Below are positions 12,201-25,829 of a stretch of DNA of 64,000 bases, piece after piece. The stretch lies in assembly GCA_005784505.1 (NCBI GenBank), contig VCAZ01000187.1, forward strand, positions 15,001 to 79,000. Direction: 5' to 3'. The translations under genes were made by a program, and so were the position numbers. The notes under the pieces were generated by a model, which did no database searches, was not told the origin of the DNA, and was given only the letters and a program-made list of their open reading frames with translations. How positions within the stretch are numbered: position 1 is the first letter of the stretch; every line of letters begins with the position of its first letter. This DNA is from Bagarius yarrelli. Lineage: Eukaryota; Chordata; Actinopteri; Siluriformes; Sisoridae.

Positions 12201-15200
12201 ATGTTATCAACACCTGTAGAACTGGCAAATGTTTTGTGGCCTCACAATTGCAACAAAGTGCTTTCCCACTAGACAGTGTAGTACAATACCATAGCGCCAT
12301 TTATCCAAATCTAGAACTATTGTGTAGCTTCATTGGCCTTACGCATCATGTTAGAAATGTGAAATTTGGTAGAGGAGTTCTTTAGCTGTAAAAGAAAATT
12401 GTTCAGGAATGCACACCGAGGGTAAAGCTGTTATAAAGTAACAGTCAGAATTTACATTTATGGCATTTGTCAGACTCGTTTAATCCGACTGATCAGTTGA
12501 GGGTTACGGGTCTCGATCACGGGCCAGGCAGTGGCAGCTTGCCGGTTCTCTTTCCCAAAGTTTTGCTTCTGTACCCTTTGCTCCAAAACTCCTTACCTCA
12601 TCATACAAAGCCCTGTATAAATTATTTCTATAAAAGCAATGACATACAAGCAAGAGAGCACATTGATGTATAGCTGTGATTTGAATTGCATCTGGAGTTA
12701 GATCAATCAGTATTAGAATCCAGTGCTGCTATGGAGTAGGAATGCGGTGCTGTACCGCTCTGTCTAGTGGAAAAGTACAAGAGGAACTATTATTGTGCAG
12801 AATGGGTTTTACTTTTTAATGAAACGCTGTTCTGTTGGTAATGGCTTAGCTGAAGCTGTTTGCATTTGTGTTTTTTTTTTGTAACATAAGTAAAAACAAC
12901 CCATTTCACATTCGTGTTAATCTCATTTACAGAGATTGTAACCACTGTAACAGCAAACATGTGAACATTCTAAAGTAATGCTAATATTTTATAGTGTTTA
13001 TTGAGATAAAAAAGTCTCTGTCACGGTCAATAACAAATGTGCTAAGGTACACTGACACTTTTTCTATTCACAGAATAGCATACTGCTTTAGTTTAAGTGG
13101 GAGAACTACTCTGGCATCCAAACAAGAGTAGGAAACCCAATACTGGACCTGAATGCCTTACCGTGGGGAATTAAATCCACTGTCCACAGTCACACTGCTG
13201 GAGTCCATGCTGTCCAGACGTGTGGAGTGGGCCGATTTCTGGCTGTTGCTGCTCTCACCCTCCTTGGGACTAAGAAAGGTAAGGTTTTTTTCAAACTTGC
13301 GATGGAGATCCCGATCCTTTTCCCGCTCTAGAAGCCATTTCATTGTCCCCGTCACCTTCCAGACCTTTCTTCTCTACTTTGTTCTTATGGCTGGTGTCCT
13401 CAGATTCATCATCTGATACGTTGTAGTAGTCGAAGGTGGTTTCTAGACACGAGGCCTGATCTTGACCGGAGGACGATGGTACAGTCAATGGCAGAGGATC
13501 CTCAAGGTGTTCCCGGTTTTCTAATACCTCCATACTCTTTGTGTGTGGAGATTTGCGTATCGTACCTGGCCGGGAGAAACTGCTTTCCACATATTCAGCA
13601 GGTTTGAACTCTTGAGTGTAAACCTCTGTCATTTTGTCCAAGTCACCTGAGTCGGGGTTGTGTTGGTGCATCATGTGTCCATTGGGCAAAGGCTCTGGCA
13701 TCGGGTTAGAAACTGATAATGCTATACTGTTCTGTCCCATTGTGGAATCGTCATTATACTCCACAGGGTGAGGTGAGGTCAGAATTGGAACCGTACGTTC
13801 AGAAGTAATACCTTTCCAAACATTTTCAGTAAATTCATGGCTGGATTTGACCAGAGAAGTGGGAGCAGAATAGGATGCATCAGTCATTGATGTATGCTGG
13901 AAATCCACAGGTGTTTTTAGGGAGCAAGCCTTAAGCTCAGTAAAGGCTGTTAGACAGTCTTTGCTTTTACTTTTCTCCAAAGTTCTGCAGTGTGCGGCAT
14001 TGTCAGAGACCCCCCTCTCAACATCGGGCACACAAATATCAGAGTTCAACCTAGCAGCAGAGTGCATAGCACGAGAGTAGTGGCTCTTCTGGGCAGATGC
14101 CCTCAAAGTCCCATCATCAGTGTAATACCGATTTCGGTCATCTGGACTACACTCAAAATCATCAATTGTACCTAAGAACGGTACTCCTAGAGGGCCCTTA
14201 GAATTGTCCATTGACCGCGACCTCTCTTTAGCCTTATCTGACCTTTCATGCCGGGATTTTCTTTCTTGAGTGTGGCTGTGGCTACGATGGACTTTGGAAT
14301 GTGATTGTGCCCTAGATGGTTCTGGAAAGGGCATCTCTGTCCTTCTTTTGGCTAGCTCTCCTGACACGTCCCACTCTGGTGCTGTAGTGAAATGTGACTC
14401 CACAATGTTTGGGTTGCATGTACCATGTATTTTCCCCTGTTCCTTTCCATAGACATCATAGTCTCTCTTGGGGAACGCACAAGAGAGGAGCTATAGAACC
14501 TGTAGTCCCGGTCATAAGATATATCCAGGTTGGAGCCTTCAGAGCGTTCCCCTCTAGAGACACGTGTTTTGCTTTGGGATCGTGAGACCTTGCCCTGTTG
14601 GGCCTTGCGGTGACTACGGCTGCGTTTGCTGCGAGTGCTCTGTTGAGCTGACGAGTTAGCTTTGCTTCTTTGAGCCTTCTCCTCCTCTAGCCTTTTCATT
14701 ATGGCTGTATGCCTGGCCAAATTCTCAACAGTCAGGTCTGGGTTGATGCGTCGGATAATCTCCATTTCTACATCTCTTGGGACAGTGCTAGGTGTCTCCT
14801 CATCTTTAAGAGGCCACTCTTCAGGAGGGAATTGAGCAGAAAATGTTGCGAGATGCTTTGACTTGTCTTTCTTGAAGCTCAGCCGGAAAAGCTTTAAGCC
14901 AAACTTTTTGGATTGCTTCTCGCTGCCACCACCACTGCTGCTTCCATCCCTTTGCCTGCTGTTGCTACCTTCTGTCTTGAAAGCAAAGCTGAGTGCACTT
15001 TTGTTTTTTTCTGAGGACTGTTGAGGAGGAGGAGACACTGGGTGTGCCGGTTCCTTGTGCTCCTTGGACCTTCTCTGCAGTGTGGAGTTGTGGGAATTGG
15101 GCAAATCCTCCCGGTAGCCATCGCTGTAGGGGTCAGCATGGTTTTTATGGTGTGATCGTTCCCTGACACAGCCTGAAGCAGAGGGTGTCATGGTGCCAGA

Positions 15201-18200
15201 GGTAGGTGAGGCACATAGCTGCATACCTCCTGGTATCCTTTCATCCAGATGATACCATTTGCTATTTGTATGAATAAGGGAAGGTGTAATAAAGTATGTC
15301 TGTGGGGTAACAATAAAATAGCCCTCTGGGGTTGGATAAATTTTGCGCTCTCGGACCAGCATGTTGAGGGTATGTCGCAGGACCTCGAGGCTTGGCGTTG
15401 GCACTCCTGCAAGAAACAGACATAGGTTACAAATTCTACTGCCTAATGGTAAAGGCATAAAATAAGAATCATAATACAACTTATTGGACACAAGGATTAA
15501 ATTCCACCTCTAGACGGCATAAAGAATTGATATACTGACTTTGTTACTTACATTTGACTATGGCATATATATGCCATATAAGGTGCTATTTACTGTTAAT
15601 CTACAGTCTGTGGTGAAACATTTCTATCCACCAGGGTGTGGATTTCTATCCGCTATGGGTGTGATTTTTTTCAGAATGACTATAAGACAGCCTGGGTGGA
15701 TTGTGTTTTTTTTCTTTAATTTGTCACTTGTCTTTATATTACATGCAGGTCCTAAACTGTATTTACCAGAATATATAAAATCCATTTAATCCCACTGCAA
15801 TATCTATTCTTATTACAAGCATTTAGTGTTACAATAAATGGGTGTATTTCGACACACCATGTAGACACAACACTGCCGGATCTGCCCTTACTGTCTGGTT
15901 CATTCCTTTCAAACCGTCACTTCATATACATAACGTCCCTGCCCTTACGCTCTGTTACATCATTGAAACCTGGCTTGATGCAACATATTCGACTATAGAA
16001 ATCTGCGTAAGGCAATAACAGCAATAAAGCAATAATGCTAAAAAAGTAAGGTACCAGTATATTGTCAATGTTTTATATACAAAATAAGCCTGCAATGCAT
16101 CTGTTGATATAATCATTGTGACAGAATTCCTTTTTTAAAAGCCTCTGATAAGGACTTAGTTGACAAAGGCTATGATATCTGATAAGAACTGTGTGGTTTT
16201 ATTTTTTTTGACTCCCACTAGCCTTGGGGCCAACACTCCAAACAAAACAAAAGACAGATAATGCCAATTTGGTGATGTAAAGTAGTAAAAGTAAGTAAAA
16301 GATGAAAGATGAAAGTAAAAGTAATAATCCTTCTTCTGTGCCACATGTCTTCTACAAACTGGGGTAAACACCCCCCAGACAGCTTCAATGCTTGCAGACA
16401 GACATAAAAACAGGTTGGGAGCAATATGGCTTGAGCAATTTTATGACTCAATTTATGAATGTGTATTTGCAATGATGGCAAGCATTCACCCTGTCATTAC
16501 AAACAGCACTGATGCCAAAGCTATCCATGGCCAGGGGAGTCAAGACAGCAAAATCGCTGGTACTCTCTCACGTCAATCACAGTGACACTAGACAACCAGT
16601 GTTTGCACGTCTATTTAGCAATCCTCCAGATGTTAGGCTGCTTTGCGAAAAAAAGAGATAACAAGTGGTAGCTGGCTAGCCATAAAACATCTCTGGTTGA
16701 TTGCTGTTCCAGAATTGGAAAAAGTTGGCTTTTAGCAAAATGACTTGGAAATGTCATTGCTAAAGGTCCCTAAATCTATTAAAAGGTACCTTTGTGTATT
16801 ACAGATATATTAAATAGATACTGAGCACTTGGAGACAAGGTTAAGGCACTTGCCTACTGTTCCAACAGTGGCAGCTTGTTGGTGGTATGGCATGAACTAT
16901 GACCTTTTGTTCAGAACCCTTAGAGACTTGAACCACTAAGACAACACTACCGTAAATCTCAGTTAATATTAAAATATCACTTATCATAGAACACTGTTTG
17001 ATTTACTATCCAAATACCATAGTGTGCAATCATCCTCTTCAGGAAAGCACTCCAGACTAATGCTACTGACCTTAAGAAGGCTTACGATAAATTTATAACA
17101 CTAAATGAACTCAATAATGTGACATTTCTTGTGTTTTTTTGTCTTACTCTAGAGGACAGCAATGTCATTAAGTGCACATTCCACAAAAAGCATTGCACTC
17201 TCGTACACTGTGCGCATTGCTTGCGTTTCTGCACTATAAATTGCAGTTATGTGTCTCACATGGTTTGCGGCATTTCAGTGCTGTAATTCTTCTGTCAGAG
17301 ACTAGCAGTGTTGTAGAACATAACACGAGTCTAGCGCATTGAAATCACATTATTGACCATTTCTCACCTCATCATGGATTTACAGCTAACAGAACCTTTT
17401 ATGATCCTTTCAGCTGAAGCAGAACATCATATCTAGTCTCAGAGAGGAAATATTTCAATATATAAAATGATTATATATTATTTTTAGCTCTATGTACTTT
17501 TTTTAATAGTTTGGTGTCAACCTTAATACCAGACCCTTTTTTTTTTTTTTAAATGGTTGTAATCATAGTTATGCGTATTATTTATGATCACTGGAAATTC
17601 TGGCTAAAGCTGTATACAGTGCAAAAAGTATGTATATTTCCAGAATTACATACAGATTGCTTTAAATCATCACAAAGCGGCTTTAACAAAATAACATTCA
17701 GTGAATCAAGATCACCCTCAAGTGTAAAGGTTACTAGTTTATTGCCCATGTGGACATGCTAGCACTGATATATGAGCAGCACTAATATAGCCATCACATA
17801 AGCTTATATTTTTATGGCTTTTTGCAGAAAACATTATGACCTTACATTCCTTACAAGCAGGAACAATCAGTTATCAGCAAAAATACAGACGGACTTATAT
17901 TTGTACTGTAATATTTTTCTGCATCATTTCCAAACATCCTATTTTGATTTTTTTTTTTATTAGAACGGCTAGGAATTGAACTCAAAACCTCCTGATTAGC
18001 AGCAGTGATTATTCATTATTCATCCATTCTCAACTGTGATTTTGATTATTACCATTTATATGTGTATAGATTATGTACATAAATGTAGAACCTGGGAAGC
18101 ATGTAGCGAGATGCTCGATGAGGGTCTCCTGTGTGACGGTCTTCCGTGCTGAGTTCATGGCCGAGATGGCCAGGCACAGGATGTCCCCCAGCGGGATGAA

Positions 18201-21200
18201 CTGGGACTGACTGATCGGAGACATGCTGATTGGAGACACATCACCTGCAGGACATGGGGGCAAAGAGTAACAATGGATGTGATGCTGTTAGCACAATATT
18301 CATACATGGAAGTATACGGTTTTAATGCGCATAACTTTTATTAAACAGCATTCCTTAACAAAGTGCCTTGACTTACGAGTTTAATCTGTTTCGTGACGGC
18401 GCTTGTAACTCAAATTACTTGTATCCCAAAAGAGTACAATGTACTGCAATAAACTGCTCTATTAAACATGATGACAGCATTTCCTTGGAGATCAGACGAC
18501 TCCACTTGCTAGCGCGCTTGCTAACGCACATGTCTGACTAGCTATCAAGTGAGACACAGGATGCTGGGCAGATGTTACGGTGTTCGCTGTGACGCTCTCT
18601 ACGCCAGCTAGCGGTTGGGTATCTGAGATATGGCTCGTATCTTGAAAAACTCGTTAGTTGGGACACTCGTAAGTCAAGGTACCACTGTATCATACAATTA
18701 CACAACAAGACAGCAAAACAACTATTACATCTATTAGACTATTTCGTCTCATTTGCAACGATTACTGACCACACTAAATACATGACGAAGTGTGTGATGA
18801 GTCTACATATACTATAAAAAAAATACAGTAACATCTACTTGTAATAAAAAAGGTACAGCATGTCCAGTCTGGTTAATCATACATTTCATATTATGCACTG
18901 AATAAAGAATTCCCAATGACTAAATGAACAAAAAAGAAAAAGTAGTGAATGAGTCATGGCTTCACATGTCGTCTTACTCACTAACAATAAATTGTGTATA
19001 GACAGGTGTCAAAGGTTGTTTAAGAAGAAATGGAGCCATTCTAGTTGCACAAATGTGCACCGTGTTGACTTTGGTGATGCTGAATAACCACAAATTTTCA
19101 GCCGATCCTTAAGGTTCATCTCAAATGCTCCAATATATTAACTATTGTGTCACATTAGTGCTCTAGCAGTGCTCTCGTGACGGGTTACATAAAGTCAAAA
19201 AGTGGGCCTGATGGATGCAGCATAAATGCTTATTTGGTGGCAAACATCTCTGACTAGCTCTTATCAAATTTCCTATATTTAGTAGCTTAATTATCAGGAT
19301 ATCGTTAAGATGTCACCAGAAGAGAATGATACACAAGACTAGTTTAGAGATTAGGTTAGTGTTAACCCAGGGGTCACGACTCCACTCTCCCGCCACCTGA
19401 GGGCGCCATCACTGGACTTCTGAACAGCTCTTCTTCGCAGATTGTTTGGCTATTTAAACTAGCCGTATGGCTACCTGGGTGCGAAGTATTGTTAGCTAAA
19501 GCTGATACTAAGCGTGCTCTCGTTCTAGTTCTCGTTCTAGTTCTCGTTCTAGTTCTCGTTCTAGTTCTAGTTCCATGTTTTGTTCTCGGTTACAGTTCAT
19601 GGTGTGTACGTATTTAGCTAGTGTTTCCGTCTTGGTTTTGTTTTCCCTGTTTAGTTATTTCTCCTCTTGCCCGTATTATGTTTGTTTCCTGCCCTTCGTT
19701 CTTAATAAAACTATTTCCTGCAAAATGGATCTATCAGCCTCTACTTACACCGGGCACACACGTGTGATTTTTATAGTATTGCGCGTGTGCTTTTCCGATG
19801 TATACAGGATCCAAGCCCACGGAAGATTCATCAAGTCAGACTGAATATTTAACCCTCAATCCGTGATACGTTCAGGAAGCTGCGTATTCTCGCTAATTGG
19901 TAGCTAGCAGCGTAGACACGTTATACAGACACTCATTACTGTCGCACAAATGGCGTGATCGGGTTCAGTTTTCCTATTGGTTCTTGGAAAGAACACTACA
20001 GGAAAGTGTCTGAAATCTAATACCGCCACAATTTTATCAAGGTAATAAATAGACTGCTGTCGGTTAACACTTTAAACTAGCGGGCAAAGACAACAGAATT
20101 TAGCGTAGGATTACATGGAATCATTTAGAATTTTAAACATTTTTTTAGACAACCAAATCTTGGGCAAATTATCTAGAGCAAAAGCTTGGCTTAAGGATAC
20201 TGATTGGTGCACTCACACAGGTACCGTGACAAAACTGCCCAGTAAAATCACAGTACTGGTGACAGAAAAAAAACAAGCTAACCTGATTAGTCTGAAACAT
20301 CTTCAATAGCAAATACACAAAGAGAAACCTTCAAACAAATTAAACCCTGAGATCAAGTTGAACTGAGATATGTTAGATCCCGAGGCCTTGAATGGCTTTC
20401 AACACAATTAACAGGAAAAGAGAGAGAGGGAGAGACAGAGAGAGAGAGAGAGGACTATTAAATAAAGTACTACCAAAGCCCATTGCAGCTATGTCTATTT
20501 TAACCTGCCATACAGTGGTCCTGATGCCTATAGTGTTCTCAATAATTACACTAAGTCATAAATAAGGTAGCTGATGAAATAAACACATCAATTTACTGCC
20601 TGGCATCATAAATTGGACCTGAAACACAAAGCAGACATGCTGCATTTAGGGCAGGGTGGTTGCTAGCACTTTTGGGCTCATTTCACACCAAATATACTAT
20701 TACATTACTGCTGGTACGGTTTCTACTAATAAAACAGATCTCTGGGGCCCCCAATGTGTGTGTGGGCCCTAGATCCTCTAACTTTATCTGCCTGGGAAAG
20801 GGGTAGTGCAGTGTTGGCTTGCTAATTGGACGATCAGGGTTCGATTCCCAGCATCACCAAGTTACCACCGTGGGCCCATGAGCAAGGCCTTAACCCCCTC
20901 ATAAGGAGATAAATAAGTCGGTCTGGATAAGGGTGTCTGCTTAATGTTGTAAATGTCCTAAATGGAATGTCCCCTTAGCGGCGTCCAGATCTATATATAA
21001 CCATAACGCTGTGAACAATAACAGTAACACACCACTTTGTAGTGAAGCGCAACGATAAAAGAATAAATAACATGTGTTATGGACATTCGATATTTTTAAT
21101 TTTAATTTAATTTTTGGTATAAGAGGAGACACATACTCTGCAAACATCCCATTATCTAATAAGAATATATTTCTATATGGTTTTATACCAAGTTCATTGG

Positions 21201-24200
21201 TATACACAGTGGGGTGAGGCAGTGATCCTAATTAAGGATAATAAAATAAAAAGGATTAAAACATTATGTATTTTGTGTAAATAGTAATGACACGAACCAC
21301 CAGTTTAAAAATCCATCCACCTCCGATTTACAGGAAAAAGATCAAATAAAGGCTGCTCGGTTCAGGGAAAAGTTTGGCAACACCATTTTTTGGGTTCTGG
21401 ATTTTAAGGGTTAAGGGATTAAGTGTTTTGCTCAGGGGCTCCGCGTGGCAACTGGTGGTGCTGGAAATCGAATCCGCATCTTCCAATTAGCAGTCCAATA
21501 CCTTAACCACTGAACTACCATTCCCTGATGCTCCCCAGAAGTTAATTTATTAAATGCTTTGTAAGATTGCATATCTGTGCGATGAGCAGAATAACACGAG
21601 GCTAAAAATAATCTACTGAGGAGAATAACTGTAAACTTAACTGATATTACACTGCACTAAAGGACTTGTCTTAGACAGGAGCTTACAGCTTTTAAAATCA
21701 GATGCAGAACAGGAAACAGACGGCAGACACCTCAATCTTCCTCTCTCAATTCAACATCCCAGCGAAAAATGACTGCTTCATATCCAAAATTTCAGCTGTT
21801 ACACTAACATACATTATCGGGGCAAAAGTATTGGAACACCTAAACATCGGTAGTATACGTTTGTTTGAAAATCCTATTCTTATGTATTTGACACTATAAT
21901 AACCCCAAATAACCTCACACTCTGGAAAGACTTTCTACGGAATTGCGTAGCATTACTGTGAGGTTTGTTTATCAGTCACAATAGTATAAATCCTTTCGCT
22001 CCAGGGGTGTGTCCAGTATGGCTTATAGTTTGCAGGGGAGATTTATGATATGGTGTAAAAATGATTATTTTTTAAGTCTTTATTCAATTTTGTCCTTTTC
22101 TTAGCTAACTATTTATGACCCAAACCAGGTACTCACTACATTATCACCACCTAACCCCCACCTCCATTGTCTATTATGCTACTTTTCTTAGTTGGGTAGC
22201 ATGGTGAGGACTATGATGCCTCCGTGAAACCGCTGCATCAAGTCTCTCTTTGGCGTGGAAATATCTTGAAGGTTCTGACCAGAAACTGCCCAGGGACCAG
22301 GATCTGCACCCTTCAGTGGAAAAATACACACAGTCTTAACGCTCGCGAGGTCTCTGGTGTGATGTCGTCAGGATACGATCGACTCTGTGCATTACAATAG
22401 CCACAGACAGAGAAAGATGACACCCGCTAGAAACACACACACATTCAACATTCACAGTTTGACGAGATTCGACACAAATTAGACTTGATGCATTTACACG
22501 TTTTACGCAGGACTTTTACCCAGATAGTATAATATCAGACACAGTCCACCCATAGAAACAGCACAAAACGGTAAAGAATCACACTCAATATAAATCGAGC
22601 TTACAGCACCACGTAAACATTTTTTGCTACTATTATCTACTTAATTGCACATTTTTCCCTATCGCCTATCACTTATAATCTGGCGGTGCGCTCTCCACTT
22701 ATAATTGGTCACCAGAGTGTTTTGTTTTTGTGTTGTCTATTTTGCGCTGTCTGACTGTTGTTGTATTGTTATTTGCCTTGTTTGTCTGGCTGTTTGCACC
22801 AGGTTGCACACATGCACTTTATGTTGCCAAGACAACTTAGTCTCTAGTCTTTTGCTCTGTTCGACCTTAGTGCTTTTTGTTGTTTAGTGTAGTTGTGGTT
22901 GTTTTGTGTAGACCATGATTCGGAAATTGTTGTTTATTTCAGTTGTACTGCGTCTGCTATAGATGGCTGAAATGACAATAAAGCTACTTACATTTACATT
23001 TACCGCAATGGCAGACACCCTCATCCAGAGCGACTTACTTTTATACAACTGAACAATTAGGGGTTAAGGGCCTTGCTCAGGGGCCCACAGTGGTGGCTTG
23101 GTGAAGCTGGGAATCGAACCCACAATCTTCAGGTTGGTAGTCCAACACCTACTTGATACCTAGGGTTAGTATTCAAATTTAATAAAATTTAACTTTACAC
23201 CACAGTACTTTGGAATGTTGTGTTCTGATTGGTCAAAAACATTACAGTGTCTAACAGTGCAATAGCATTATTGATGTTTTGAAAGTTTACATGATTGAAA
23301 GTCTACCAACCTTCTTCATCTGTAATGAGAAATTAAGATAAACATTATTACTAGTGGGGGAGAAAAAAATAGATTCATCGATGCATTCTTTCTCTAATGA
23401 TTCTGAATTGATTCTCAAAAGTTCCGAATCGATAGTGAATTGAATTTAGATAGCAACAGTGCGGGTCTGTGTGTGCACAAGCAAAAAACTGAAAGATAAT
23501 TAGCACTACTATACACGATAAGCTAAAATGTTTATAAAGCAGACTGTTGCAAAGGTTGGGCAGCAAATTGTGATATTTTGAAGCAAAAACTAAATGGAGA
23601 AACATAGCAGCGATTCCACTCAAGATGAAGAAGCAAACTTCTCTCTGGGTGCATTTATACCCGTTTTACTCGAACGATCCACGAGTAAGTCGCAAAGGTG
23701 CACCAGAATTCTGAAAAGGTGAAGTAAGTTACTCGGTCAGAGGCGGTTTTTATAGCCTGGGATTTGTGCCGGTTCTCCGTTGTGGATATCACAGGGTTTA
23801 ATACATGTACAGGTGCTGAGGCGAGGTACAGTGTGTCTTAGCGTTATAAAAGTATTCTTTATACTTGTTATGAATCTAACGTTTCATGTTAATCGGAACT
23901 TCTTTATCTGAACAAACTTGAACAACAAAATCTAAATCTTTTTTTAAGATGGATGATATTGTCATACAGACAATAAACAAAAAAAAACATAGAAACTCCA
24001 GCAGAAGAATTAGAAAAAAAGTGTAGAGCAAGAATCGTTTGGTAATTAAATCGTAACTTCCAGAATCGGAATCGAATCGTAAATACTAAAAGATTCCATA
24101 CGTATTATTTACCATAAAATAAAACAGCAATTCTGCACACCACCCACTTTCCTAGAACATATGTCTTTTGATTTAAAACACAAATCCAACTGAAACTTGA

Positions 24201-25773
24201 AGTTTGCGTATTATTCTTATTATCATCCACAAAACAGTTTACTAGCACAAATCCCAACACATTAAGCGCCTTAATGCCTCTCCAGAGCTAAAACTGTCTC
24301 TGATTCCTAACACAACTTGTGAGACACACCTGTTTTGGACCTGTTAATGCATGTTAATAGAGACAGATAAATAACCCACGCTTTGTCATAAGCTAATCTA
24401 AAAAGAGAGACGGCTCCAACAAAAAAACTCAGATCCTGTCTGTTATCCGGACCTTAAACAATACACACGCCATGGAAATCACTCTCTGTGCTTTCTATGA
24501 TAGCTTTACTTACCTTGGCTTATTGCTCATATGAGTGACGTCTCAGAGACAGAGAGAGACACAGACAGACAGACTGAGAAAAAAGGGCCGGCAGACATTT
24601 TTATTATGTCCTGCTACCTTCCCCTGGTCAGTAAAGGGGACAGAGGACAGCTGCAGTTTAAACGGTTATAGATGCTATTTTAATGCTTGTATCCATTAAT
24701 ATCAAAATTATTCATCGCTCCTCCTTAGACACCAACTGCCTCAACAAGCTTCTCTAAAACAATCTTAACCTCTCAAGGAAGGAACACACATGGCTGAAAG
24801 ACAGGGGCTTGCTAGAAAAAGCCTTAAAAATTGAGGAGAAACAAGAGAGAGAGAGAAAGAGACAGAGAGAGGGGGAGACCTTGATAGGCATGTTTTTCTG
24901 TTCAGTACTCGCAGCTGTCCTTCAGCCATTGCGAATTTGCTCTAAAAGCCTCTGTCTTCAGCAGCAGGAGAAGCGGTAAACAATCCTGTTCAGCCAGGCT
25001 CCTTTGTCCACGCATCTCCACGGCTCAACCCCACCCCCTACTTTTTGTGATTCTGACGACACGGATCCTGATTCCTCCTTCCGGATGTACCCTGGAGCAC
25101 TACAACCCATAAACGTAAGTCAGTACAGAGTAAGAGAATAAAGAAGCTTCTCGACCTTTCAATTTCTTTTGTAGCTTCAGCTCTTAATCCAAACGCAGCA
25201 CTCCAGTTTCTTCTTAACCTCGAGTGAACATTGAGTCGGCCAGGGCTCCTTACCCAGCATGCTCGACTCCACACAAAGGCAGAGGAGGTGTGACCAATCA
25301 CAATGTGACTAAACATATTTCCCCTTATCCCCTCCTCCTCCTCCTTGATCACTCACTCCTGCTGAATTGCACACTGACGCTCGAGCTAGTGGGCGGGGCT
25401 TTACACTAGGGTTGTTATGGCAACGTTTCCAATGAGCCACATCTCCCTCTGTCTTTCTCTCGGTTCTTATCTCAGCCTGCTTCCTTTACTTCCTGTTTGA
25501 CAGCATGCTGATTTTCAAGACCATTTAATGATAAAAGAAGGATAATCCCTTTGGGGTGCAGATATTCTATATTCTGGTTGAACAAGTATTTTCCTTTGTT
25601 TGCTGCACTTATGATATTACCCATAGTGCAATGTACAGCAAAATCTTTCTATTGATGTATAGCTCAAAATCTGTCATACTGGATCTGTCTGTTTATCTAT
25701 ATGTATCTATTTGTCTGTCTGACCTGGACTTGGTGAATTTCTCACCAGGGATGAACAAGTAAATGTCTGTCTG

Positions 25774-25829
<56 letters not shown>

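Larger units (their letters stand above)
6249..13161 (-). other. stox2 intron 3
   Basis: This 6.9 kb GT-AG intron separates exons 3 and 4. It holds SINE copies at 6899-6976, 7467-7690, 8247-8422 and a fragment at 12450-12545, a LINE-like 3' tail at 8690-8940, a (CA)n run at 9929-9971 and a degraded DNA-transposon-like piece at 10270-10730. Long A or T runs occur near 9740-9770 and 9880. The remainder is unrecognised AT-rich sequence; open frames of 60-112 codons here show no family resemblance. Confidence 0.85.

Noticed and set aside
13162..15406. stox2 as a pseudogene because of two frame breaks
   Set aside because: All splice sites, the start and stop are intact, coding similarity continues through both breaks and the indels are in homopolymers, so assembly error is simpler.
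16835..16955. Additional Family A SINE in intron 2
   Set aside because: Only scattered words (GGTTAAGGCACTTGCC, CAACAGTGGCAGCTTG) match; too decayed to list as a separate element.
25038..25352. 104-codon minus-strand open frame over the candidate alternative exon
   Set aside because: It is in a different frame from the one that joins exon 2 and reads through the strong donor; treated as chance.
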